Positions 1 to 6,939 of a stretch of 11,976 nucleotides of DNA are shown piece by piece (position 1 is the first letter of the stretch; every line of letters starts with the position of its first letter). The notes under the pieces were generated by a model, which saw only the letters and a list, made by a program, of their open reading frames with translations, was not told the origin of the DNA and did no database searches. Source of the DNA: Oscillospiraceae bacterium. GTDB taxonomy: Bacteria > Bacillota > Clostridia > Oscillospirales > CAG-272. The stretch covers positions 1 through 11,976 of the forward strand of contig SVQS01000045.1 in assembly GCA_015065205.1 (NCBI GenBank). The letters are read 5' to 3'. The translations under genes were made by a program, and so were the position numbers.

Positions 1-579
1 AGAATGATTTTTAATAACATCTTTGGCTTTTGCCAAAAAGTGACCCGGCTTATATCTTTGAATGGCAACGGTCAGGTCGGAATGAATGCAAGGAGTACCG
101 AGTCCGCTATCTGCGCCAAGACCGCTGTTGATGTCGGCACTGATAACCGGTTTGTCACTCTTGTTGACGGCTTCTATCAACGCGGCGGCATCTTTATCAA
201 GCTTTCCGTGAAAACCGATACCAAGAATGCAATCGACAATTTGCGTGTAGGGAGAAAAATCAAACGAGCCATTCCAAAGAGTGTGGGCAATGCCCTTTTG
301 CAGGCAAATATCAAAATAGTATTTGCCATCCTCGGAGAAGCGGTTACGAAGAAGGAGAAGGTCGCAAGATAGGTTGGCTTTTTGCATTAGCGTTGCGAGT
401 GCGTAGCCGTCACCTGCGTTGTTTCCCATACCGCAAGCAATGAGCGTTTTGCCCTTCCACGAGTAGCTGTTGAGTATTCCATTTGCCGCGCGAAGCATCA
501 ATTTGCGCCCGGGTGTACCGCTCGCAATCGTGGCACGGTCACTCTCTTGCATCGTTCTTTGATCAACAATTGGTATCAT
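1..579 (-). CDS. nnr: NAD(P)H-hydrate epimerase (YjeF N-terminal domain), 5' part; runs off the left edge
   Basis: Repairs damaged nicotinamide cofactors by interconverting the R and S epimers of NAD(P)HX; a cytosolic metabolite-repair enzyme. I translated 193 codons from the ATG at 579-577; the frame is still open at base 1, so the C-terminus is missing. The YjeF_N fold is recognisable: the glycine-rich GNNAGDGYALA motif at residues 52-62, VDCILGIGFHG at 115-125 (conserved Asp116), ADINSGLGADSG at 148-159, and YKPGHFLAKAKD near the break. DINSG stands where many homologues have DIPSG; from memory this also occurs in clostridial members. The start is supported by a GGAAAGGAG ribosome site seven bases upstream and by a near-consensus promoter. 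Whether an ADP-dependent dehydratase domain (YjeF_C) follows cannot be seen, so it may be the bifunctional Nnr or a stand-alone epimerase. Divergent from the mecA-like gene. Confidence 0.9.
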   Translation of the reverse strand, partial: MIPIVDQRTMQESDRATIASGTPGRKLMLRAANGILNSYSWKGKTLIACGMGNNAGDGYALATLMQKANLSCDLLLLRNRFSEDGKYYFDICLQKGIAHTLWNGSFDFSPYTQIVDCILGIGFHGKLDKDAAALIEAVNKSDKPVISADINSGLGADSGLGTPCIHSDLTVAIQRYKPGHFLAKAKDVIKNHS

Positions 580-608
580 TTGGGCTCTCCTTTCCTTCCT
601 TTTTATAT

Positions 609-637
609 ATTTTAACACATCCGCGGCCGTCTGTCAA
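609..637 (-). promoter_or_regulatory. Sigma-A-type promoter of the NAD(P)HX epimerase gene
   Basis: On the minus strand a perfect -35 box TTGACA (632-637) is followed by a 17-bp spacer and the -10 box TAAAAT (609-614), preceded by TGT, which makes an extended -10. This is close to the vegetative sigma-A consensus. Transcription would start near position 602, giving a leader of about 20 bases that holds little more than the ribosome site. No operator repeat was recognised around it. Confidence 0.82.
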
Positions 638-682
638 CAAATTACCATATTTTTAGGGGTTCCCTTTTTGCCCTTTTGGGAT

Positions 683-688
683 TATAAT
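683..688 (+). promoter_or_regulatory. -10 box of the probable mecA promoter
   Basis: A perfect TATAAT lies 43 bases before the mecA start codon, in the right place for its promoter. The region 16-18 bp upstream (about 659-666) has no good -35 hexamer, and no extended -10 TG is correctly placed, so the promoter may be weak or need an activator. Its implied start near 695 gives a leader of about 37 bases. It is divergent from the nnr promoter, about 45 bp away box to box. Confidence 0.6.
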
Positions 689-731
689 GATAGTAACGAA
701 AAAAAGATTTTGTGAAAGGAGTGATCTTTGC

Positions 732-1346
732 ATGGAACTGATCCGCATCAGTGACAGCAAACTCAAGATTATGTTGACTCCTATGGATATGAGACAGTTT
801 GAACTAAACACCGACAATTTTTATGACGACAGTGAAAAGATGCACCGCTCATTTCGAATGCTGTTTGATGAAGTAAAACGGCAGAGCGGATTTGAGGCAG
901 ATGACCATCGCATCTCGGTTCAGTACTTCCCCTCGCGCGAGGGCGGATGTGAGATGTTCATCAGTAATCTTTCAGGCGACAAAGAAAGAGGCACCTGTGC
1001 CCTCACCCCTGCGCAAGGAATGCAACCCGCGACGCAAACACGTGGGAGCTTTTGTCGCTCGTTTGCCTATTGTTTTGAAGGGCTTGAAGAACTGTTATCT
1101 GTTTGTCGACGGCTTCTGCCAATGGATTACATAACTGCCAGCAGTGCATATCGAGACGACGCGGGACGGTATTATCTTTTCATCAACACGTTTGCTTCCT
1201 CTCCCTTTGCAACACCGGAGGAGCTCTACTTCGTTGTAGAATACGGTAGCGTAGAAAACGCCGCACAGCTCCGCCTCTACCTTGCTGAGCACGGCGCGGT
1301 GGTTTGCGCCGAGGATGCCATTGGCACGCTTGGAGCAATTGCGTAA
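732..1346 (+). CDS. mecA: MecA-like adaptor protein (ClpC adaptor family)
   Basis: Probable adaptor that delivers substrates to the ClpC-ClpP protease, as MecA does in Bacillus subtilis (ComK, competence control); the substrates here are unknown. It is 204 residues against about 218 in B. subtilis. The N-terminus MELIRISDSKLKI and the FELNTDNFYDDSEKMHRSF stretch fit the substrate-binding domain (residues 1-80). A polar linker (about 81-106) follows, then the C-terminal ClpC-binding domain (about 107-204) with the FEGLEELLSVCRRL helix, RYYLF at 146-150, and LAEHGAVVCAEDAIGTL at 184-200, matching the family pattern LxEYGKxIxxExAxxTL. The start is the ATG at 732, behind AAAGGAGTGA. An in-frame ATG at 687 is rejected because it overlaps the -10 box. 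It is monocistronic, convergent with the polC operon, and followed by a strong hairpin. The family call rests on these patterns, not on an alignment. Confidence 0.8.
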   Translation: MELIRISDSKLKIMLTPMDMRQFELNTDNFYDDSEKMHRSFRMLFDEVKRQSGFEADDHRISVQYFPSREGGCEMFISNLSGDKERGTCALTPAQGMQPATQTRGSFCRSFAYCFEGLEELLSVCRRLLPMDYITASSAYRDDAGRYYLFINTFASSPFATPEELYFVVEYGSVENAAQLRLYLAEHGAVVCAEDAIGTLGAIA

Positions 1347-1352
1347 AGCATA

Positions 1353-1390
1353 AAGGACTGACTCAAAATGAGTCAGTCCTTCGTGTTTTT
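1353..1390 (+). terminator. Rho-independent terminator of mecA, probably bidirectional
   Basis: Perfect 13-bp stem AAGGACTGACTCA (1353-1365) / TGAGTCAGTCCTT (1369-1381) with a three-base loop. On the plus strand it is followed by CGTGTTTTTG. Read on the minus strand, the hairpin is followed by TATGCTTTACG, a weaker U-rich tail. It lies in the 53-bp gap between the convergent ends of mecA (stop at 1344-1346) and polC (stop at 1400-1402), so it is well placed to end both transcripts. Confidence 0.88.
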
Positions 1391-1399
1391 GTAACAAAG

Positions 1400-4300
1400 T
1401 TAGAATGTCATCGTCATTTGGTCGGTCTCGCTGATGTTATCGAGAACGCCGTTGGCGCGGAGCATTTCGATGACAGATTTGGAGATCTTTGCGCGGATTT
1501 GCAAATCTTCCACCGAGAAGAAGGGCTCTTCCTCGCGAGCTTTGATGATATTCTGCGCCGCGTTCTCTCCAAGTCCCGGCAGGGATGAGAACGGCATACG
1601 GATAGCTCCGTTTTCGGGTTGGAAGATAAAAGCGTGCGATTTTTCCAAATCGACGGGCAGGAACTTGATGCCGCGTGCCATTGCTTCCAGCGTCAGCTGC
1701 CATACGGGCACACTGCTCTGCTCCTTTTGCGAAGCCTCTTTGCCGCGCTTTTGAATATCGCGTAGCAGCGCAACTACGCTCTGTCTGCCGCCGCCTGCCA
1801 CCTGTGCATCAAAGCCGTTGGGAGCTACGGTGAACATGGTGCAATAGAACGCTACGGGCTGATGCACCTTATACCACGCCAAACGGATTGCCGACATAAC
1901 GTATGCCGCCGCGTGCGCCTTGGGGAAAAGATATTTAATCTTCTTACAAGATGCAATATACCACTCGGGAACGTTATGCGCGCGCATATCCTCTTCCCAT
2001 TCGGGCGTTAGCCCTTTGCCCTTACGAACCGCTTCCATAATCTTGAATGCAGTAGCGTTTTCGAGTCCGTAACGGATCATATCCAGCATAATACCGTCAC
2101 GCGTACCGATAACGCGGGAAATATCGCAGATACCCTCTTTAATGAGGTCTTGCGCATTTCCAAGCCATACGTTAGTTCCGTGTGTCAAGCCCGAAATCTG
2201 CAAAAGGTCGGCAAAGTTGCGCGGCTTTGCATCAATGAGAACCTGTTGAATAAAGGGGGTTCCCAATTCGGGAAGACCGTAAGTACCAATGGTACAGCCT
2301 TCGATATCCTCGGGTCTAATGCCAAGCGGTTTTGTGGATTCAAAGAGCTCATAAGCCGAGCGATCGTTCATAGGAACGTCAAGAACGGACGTATCGGTGA
2401 AGCGTTCGAGATACTTATATTTGGTGGGAATATCGTGTCCAAGCTCGTCGAGCTTGAGGATGGTATCGTGCAAGTAAGAGAATGCAAAGTGCGTTGTGAT
2501 GATATCCGAGTTCGGGTCATCTGCGGGATGTTGAACGGGGGTAAAGTCGTAAACGTCATACTGCGAAGGTACAACAATGATGCCGCCCGGATGCTGACCT
2601 GTGGTGCGCTTAACACCTACGCAATTTTGAACCAAGCGGTTCATTTCGGCTCTTGGGAGGCTGATGCCCTTTTCCTCAACGAACTTTGCAACATAGCCAT
2701 ATGCGGTCTTATCGGCAAGTGTGCCAAGCGTTCCCGCACGGAACACGTGTCCCTCACCGAAAAGCTCCTCGGTGTATTTGTGGACTCTTCCCTGCACGTC
2801 TCCCGAGAAGTTGAGGTCGATATCAGGGGATTTGTCGCCATAGAAGCCAAGGAAGGTCTCAAACATAATATCGTGACCGTCCGCCATATATTTTGTTCCG
2901 CACTTGGGACACATTTTATCTGGCAAATCGAAGCCCGAACCAACAGAGCCATCGGTAAAGAACTCGTTGTGTTTACATTCGGGATTGGGGCAATAATAGT
3001 GCGGTGGCAGAGGGTTGACCTCGGAAATACCTGCCATTGTTGCAGCAAAGGAAGAACCTACTGAGCCACGCGAACCAACAAGGTAGCCTTGATCCTCGCT
3101 ATATTTTACAAGACGCTGTGCAATGAGATAGAGCACTGCAAAGCCGTTTTTAACGATGGAATCCAGCTCACGCGCAAGTCTTTTGGAAACAAGCTCGGGG
3201 AGCGGATCGCCATACATTCTCTTGGCTCTCTCCCAGCACATATCCTGCAGCTCTTGGTCTGCCCCTTCCATTTCGGGGGTATAGTTGCCTTCAGGAATGG
3301 GGCGTACGGGCTCGATCATATCGGCAATGAGGTTGGTGTTGGTAACAACGACCTCGTATGCCTTCTCTTCTCCAAGATAGGAGAATTCTGCAAGCATTTC
3401 ATCGGTGGTACGCAGATAAATGCCAACGTCGCGGTCGAAATCCTTAAATTTCATACCAGCAAGCAAAATCTTGCGGTAGAGCTCGTCCTCTTCGTTGAGG
3501 AAGTGCGCATCACACGTAGCGCAAACGGGTTTGCCGTATTTTTCCCCCAACTCAACAATGCGGCGGTTGAGATTGCGCAATCCTTCGTCATCGGCAACGG
3601 TTCCCTCGGCAATGAGGAAGCGGTTGTTGCAAATGGGTTGGATCTCGAGATAATCGTAAAAATTGACGATCTCCTCGATCTCACTCTCAGGTCTGTTCTC
3701 AAGAATGGCGCGGAACAATTCGCCTGCCTCGCAGGCAGAACCGATGATAAGCCCCTCGCGGTGCTTCTCAAGCACCGTTTTGGGAATACGCGGAAAGCGA
3801 CGGTAATAATCGAGATAGCTCATCGAAATGAGCTTATAGAGATTTTTCAAGCCTACCTTGTTCTTAACAAGAATGATTTGGTGATAGGGCTTGAGCTTGA
3901 GCGGATCGGTCTTCTCTGCCATTTCCTGTTGCAGCATACGCCAGTCGCGCAAATCGGATTTTTCCATAATGTCGGTCATACGGAAGAAGATGTGTGCGAG
4001 CATTTCGGCATCATCGCAAGCGCGGTGGTGGTTAAAGTCACCCAAATTATACGCATTTGCAATCGCATCGAGGGTATGCTTGTTGAGGTCGGGATTGATG
4101 TATCGCGAAAGCGCGAGGGTATCAAGATAAGGATTTTCGAAAGGCAGTCCTGCCTCTTTTGCAAAGTGACGGATAAAGCCGATATCAAAGTTTGCATTGT
4201 GCGCAATCAGGAGTGGCTGTATCTCTTTTGCAGGATCATTGCCTACAAAATCGAAGAACGCTTTGAGTGCTTCCCCATATTTGGGCGCGCCCTTTACCAT

Positions 4301-5848
4301 TTCGTCGGTGATGCCTGTCAATTCAACAATATCGGCAGGAATAGGCACCTCGGGGTCTACAAAGGTATTAAATCTTTCCAAAACCTCTCCGTTTTTGATT
4401 TTAACGGCACCTATTTCGGTGATTTTGCAATTCTGTACCGAAAGACCTGTGGTTTCGATATCAAAAACAACACATTCTGCGTGCAAATTGGGATTGTATT
4501 TGCCTGTAATTGCACCCGCAGTGTTGTTGACAAAATAGGCTTCGATACCGTAGATGACCTTAAAATCGGTTCCCTTTGCAGCTTTTTCTACGGTGAGCAT
4601 TGCATCGGGATAGGCTTGTACGTTGCCGTGATCGGTAATGGCAACGGCAGGCATACCCCATTTGAGCGCCGTTTTGACGGCGGCATCGGGGGCGATAAGT
4701 GCGTCCATTGTGGACATAGTTGTATGCAAGTGCAGTTCTACGCGCTTCTTCTCTGCCGTATCACGACGCTTAATTTTGGAAATTTTCGCAATATCCGTGT
4801 AATAAAATGTAAAATCGGGATCGGTCTTACCCTTTCTTGTCACGTGCTTAGCATATCCGCGCATAGCAACGGCATCGCCGTTGTGGAGCATTTCGCAAAG
4901 CTGGGTTGCCGCATCAATATCCAAGGAATAAGAACGGTGCTCGATGGATGCATTGCCATCGAAAATGGCAAAGCTAACGTCATAGCGGTCGCCGCCGCGG
5001 CTTTCTTCGCGAACAAGATCGAAAACTTCACCAATGATGGTAAGATTCTTTTGCGGTTTATCGATAGCACCAATGGGTAACGGGCGAATCTCAAAAGGTT
5101 CGCCGTAAACATATTCGGGCTCGCTGATATCAAACACCGATGCACCAATACGACAAGTGCCCTCGTCATATTCGGGATAGGCAACCTCGCCATAAATCGA
5201 AGCTGCACGCGGAAGCATTACTTGCTCTTCCTCGCCGTCATCTGCAAACGCCTCGGGGGCACGGGAAGCCTCTTTTTGATATTGCACCTCTGCACGTGCG
5301 GCATCGCGACTCATTGCTACAATGCGGTCTTGCACTGAGCTATTATATTCAAGGGGGTCAAAATCTTTTATGGTGTGAAGCTTAACTTGCAAGGTAACAC
5401 CGTAGGTATCTTTTACGAGCTTTTCCATCAAGCGCGGTGTTTCTGCACGCTCAATGAGGTTGATACCTGCGTTTGTAAACGGAATGTCAATATCAAGGAC
5501 ATTGCTCGAGAGACGGTACTCGCATCGGTCAAAAAAGCCTTTGGCAACAATGCCGCGGCGGTTGGTCTCCATCAAGAGATCGGGAATTTGCGAAACGTCA
5601 AAAAGCTCCGCACCGTAAATAGGACAGATGCGGACGCTGTTCAGAGCGTATGCCTTGCGGATTTCTTCCTCGATACGATAAAGTTCTGTGCGCGGAATAA
5701 TGCGAGAAAACGGAGCCGTTACCTCTATGATGCGCTGTTCCTTATCGGCCCTGAGAGAAATGCCGTCAGCGTCTGCCGAAAGTAAAGCTTCGGCAGACGC
5801 ATTGTCGGGTTGATATCGGTTAAAAATTTCAAGCAGATTTTTACTCAT
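1400..5848 (-). CDS. polC: DNA polymerase III alpha subunit, PolC type (Gram-positive replicative polymerase with proofreading)
   Basis: Replicative DNA polymerase of low-GC Gram-positives, with 3'-5' proofreading on the same chain. It has 1482 residues (B. subtilis about 1437). Domains in order: N-terminal domain (1-about 200); OB fold (about 265-360); first half of PHP with ELHLHT (His373, His375) and TDHGN (Asp406, His407); inserted DEDDh exonuclease (about 458-625) with DIETTG (Asp463, Glu465), NANFD (Asp555), His608 and Asp613; second PHP half ending near DAHFL (780-784); then the C-family polymerase core. The core has GSRGSVGSS (925-933), a zinc site (Cys953, Cys958, Cys980, Cys983), the palm motif PDIDLNFSGD (Asp1009, Asp1011), a third acidic residue at Asp1134, and helix-hairpin-helix LPGLGENAA (1423-1431). 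The last six residues, QMTMTF, look like a sliding-clamp-binding peptide. All expected catalytic residues are present. Its ATG overlaps the ispG stop (ATGA), with AAGGA 12 bases upstream, implying translational coupling. Last gene of the operon. Confidence 0.98.
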   Translation of the reverse strand: MSKNLLEIFNRYQPDNASAEALLSADADGISLRADKEQRIIEVTAPFSRIIPRTELYRIEEEIRKAYALNSVRICPIYGAELFDVSQIPDLLMETNRRGIVAKGFFDRCEYRLSSNVLDIDIPFTNAGINLIERAETPRLMEKLVKDTYGVTLQVKLHTIKDFDPLEYNSSVQDRIVAMSRDAARAEVQYQKEASRAPEAFADDGEEEQVMLPRAASIYGEVAYPEYDEGTCRIGASVFDISEPEYVYGEPFEIRPLPIGAIDKPQKNLTIIGEVFDLVREESRGGDRYDVSFAIFDGNASIEHRSYSLDIDAATQLCEMLHNGDAVAMRGYAKHVTRKGKTDPDFTFYYTDIAKISKIKRRDTAEKKRVELHLHTTMSTMDALIAPDAAVKTALKWGMPAVAITDHGNVQAYPDAMLTVEKAAKGTDFKVIYGIEAYFVNNTAGAITGKYNPNLHAECVVFDIETTGLSVQNCKITEIGAVKIKNGEVLERFNTFVDPEVPIPADIVELTGITDEMVKGAPKYGEALKAFFDFVGNDPAKEIQPLLIAHNANFDIGFIRHFAKEAGLPFENPYLDTLALSRYINPDLNKHTLDAIANAYNLGDFNHHRACDDAEMLAHIFFRMTDIMEKSDLRDWRMLQQEMAEKTDPLKLKPYHQIILVKNKVGLKNLYKLISMSYLDYYRRFPRIPKTVLEKHREGLIIGSACEAGELFRAILENRPESEIEEIVNFYDYLEIQPICNNRFLIAEGTVADDEGLRNLNRRIVELGEKYGKPVCATCDAHFLNEEDELYRKILLAGMKFKDFDRDVGIYLRTTDEMLAEFSYLGEEKAYEVVVTNTNLIADMIEPVRPIPEGNYTPEMEGADQELQDMCWERAKRMYGDPLPELVSKRLARELDSIVKNGFAVLYLIAQRLVKYSEDQGYLVGSRGSVGSSFAATMAGISEVNPLPPHYYCPNPECKHNEFFTDGSVGSGFDLPDKMCPKCGTKYMADGHDIMFETFLGFYGDKSPDIDLNFSGDVQGRVHKYTEELFGEGHVFRAGTLGTLADKTAYGYVAKFVEEKGISLPRAEMNRLVQNCVGVKRTTGQHPGGIIVVPSQYDVYDFTPVQHPADDPNSDIITTHFAFSYLHDTILKLDELGHDIPTKYKYLERFTDTSVLDVPMNDRSAYELFESTKPLGIRPEDIEGCTIGTYGLPELGTPFIQQVLIDAKPRNFADLLQISGLTHGTNVWLGNAQDLIKEGICDISRVIGTRDGIMLDMIRYGLENATAFKIMEAVRKGKGLTPEWEEDMRAHNVPEWYIASCKKIKYLFPKAHAAAYVMSAIRLAWYKVHQPVAFYCTMFTVAPNGFDAQVAGGGRQSVVALLRDIQKRGKEASQKEQSSVPVWQLTLEAMARGIKFLPVDLEKSHAFIFQPENGAIRMPFSSLPGLGENAAQNIIKAREEEPFFSVEDLQIRAKISKSVIEMLRANGVLDNISETDQMTMTF

Positions 5849-6939
5849 AACGTTTTATGTTCCTTCATTGCGCGTACTTCTCGCAAAAGTCTTTCTACAA
5901 TATCCCTCTCGGGAATTTTTTCTACAATTTCTCCGTGACGGAACAGCACTGCCTCACCCTTGCCTCCTGCAATACCGATGTCAGCTTCGCGTGCTTCACC
6001 CGGTCCGTTTACAACGCACCCCATCAGCGCAACCTTAACGGGAACTTGGTCAAGTCCTTCGGCGGCAACTGCCGCTTCAAAGCGTTTGACAAGAGGAATA
6101 AGGTCAATTTCTGTGCGTGCACAGGTGGGACAGCTGACAATATCCAAGCCACTTTGTCCCTCAATGCCAACGGCTTGCAAAATCTTGCGTGCCGCAGCAA
6201 TTTCGTGGACGGGATCATCGGTCAAGGAAACACGAATGGTATCTCCTATGCCGTCACAAAGGAGTGCGCCAATGCCTACGGCACTCTTGAGGAGTCCACG
6301 CTCACCACCACCTGCCTCTGTAACACCGAGATGCAAGGGGTAATCGCATTTTTCTGCCAAAAGATGGTTGGCAACGATCATATCGTGCACAGTAGATGCT
6401 TTGATAGAAATTACAGTATCGTAAAAGCCGAATTTTTCAAGCAAAGCAATATGATAGAGTGCGCTCTCGCAGAGTGCTTCGGGAGTGGGAGAGCCGTATT
6501 TCTTGAGAATGTGTCCCTCAAGAGAGCCTGCGTTCACGCCTATGCGAATAGGAATACGGCGCTCACGGCAAGCATCGCAAACAGCCTTGATGCGATCTTC
6601 ATCCCCAATGTTTCCGGGGTTGATACGAATTTTATCAAATCCAAGCTCGGCACAGCGCAGAGCGATGCGATAATCGAAATGAATATCGGCTACAATGGGA
6701 ATCTTGATGCCGGCTTCTTTGAGCTGCCAAACGGTGTAAGCCGCCTCCTCTGTTGGAACAGCAAGGCGCACGATTTCACATCCTGCACGCTCAAGCTTGC
6801 GCACCTGTTCCAAGGTCCGCTCCGCATCGGCGGTGGGAGTGTTGGTCATAGATTGAATGGCAATGGGGGCGCGCGCACCTATGCGGCACTGCCCCACTGC
6901 AATACTTCGTGTTTTTCTTCTAATATCGTTGTATCTCAT
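5845..6939 (-). CDS. ispG: 4-hydroxy-3-methylbut-2-en-1-yl diphosphate synthase (MEP pathway)
   Basis: Iron-sulfur enzyme of the MEP isoprenoid pathway that reductively opens methylerythritol cyclodiphosphate to HMBPP, using ferredoxin or flavodoxin electrons in the cytosol. The 364-residue chain has usual bacterial length. The N-terminal TIM-barrel part opens with PIAIQSMTNTPTAD (residues 25-38) and includes VADIHFDYRIAL and KIRINPGNIG. The C-terminal cluster domain has SCPTC (Cys270, Cys273), MGCVVNGPGEA (Cys308, Glu315) and ADIGIAGG. Three cysteines plus a glutamate are the known ligands of the [4Fe-4S] cluster, and all are present. Both ends overlap neighbours by four bases (ATGA with rseP upstream and polC downstream), and AAGGA lies 12 bases before the start. 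In B. subtilis proS lies between rasP and polC; here that slot holds ispG. Confidence 0.97.
   Translation of the reverse strand: MRYNDIRRKTRSIAVGQCRIGARAPIAIQSMTNTPTADAERTLEQVRKLERAGCEIVRLAVPTEEAAYTVWQLKEAGIKIPIVADIHFDYRIALRCAELGFDKIRINPGNIGDEDRIKAVCDACRERRIPIRIGVNAGSLEGHILKKYGSPTPEALCESALYHIALLEKFGFYDTVISIKASTVHDMIVANHLLAEKCDYPLHLGVTEAGGGERGLLKSAVGIGALLCDGIGDTIRVSLTDDPVHEIAAARKILQAVGIEGQSGLDIVSCPTCARTEIDLIPLVKRFEAAVAAEGLDQVPVKVALMGCVVNGPGEAREADIGIAGGKGEAVLFRHGEIVEKIPERDIVERLLREVRAMKEHKTL

Noticed and set aside
4..372. 122-codon open frame on the plus strand at the left edge
   Set aside because: Antisense to the epimerase gene, whose motifs are clear on the minus strand.
687..731. Upstream ATG that would lengthen MecA by 15 residues
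   Set aside because: The ATG overlaps the TATAAT box and lacks a ribosome site, while AAAGGAG directly precedes the ATG at 732 and MecA proteins start at MEL/MEI.
580..731. Riboswitch or small RNA in the divergent intergenic region
   Set aside because: The implied leaders are only about 20 and 37 bases, too short for a riboswitch, and no stable structure or conserved motif was seen.
2150..3064. 304-codon open frame on the plus strand
   Set aside because: Antisense to the polymerase core of polC; no domain or ribosome site, and composition typical of a reverse-frame shadow.
3089..5080. 663-codon open frame on the plus strand
   Set aside because: It lies wholly antisense to polC, which has intact domains and catalytic residues throughout. 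The translation is rich in Cys, Phe, Ile and Asn with no recognisable domain, and there is no ribosome site. It is a codon-usage shadow.
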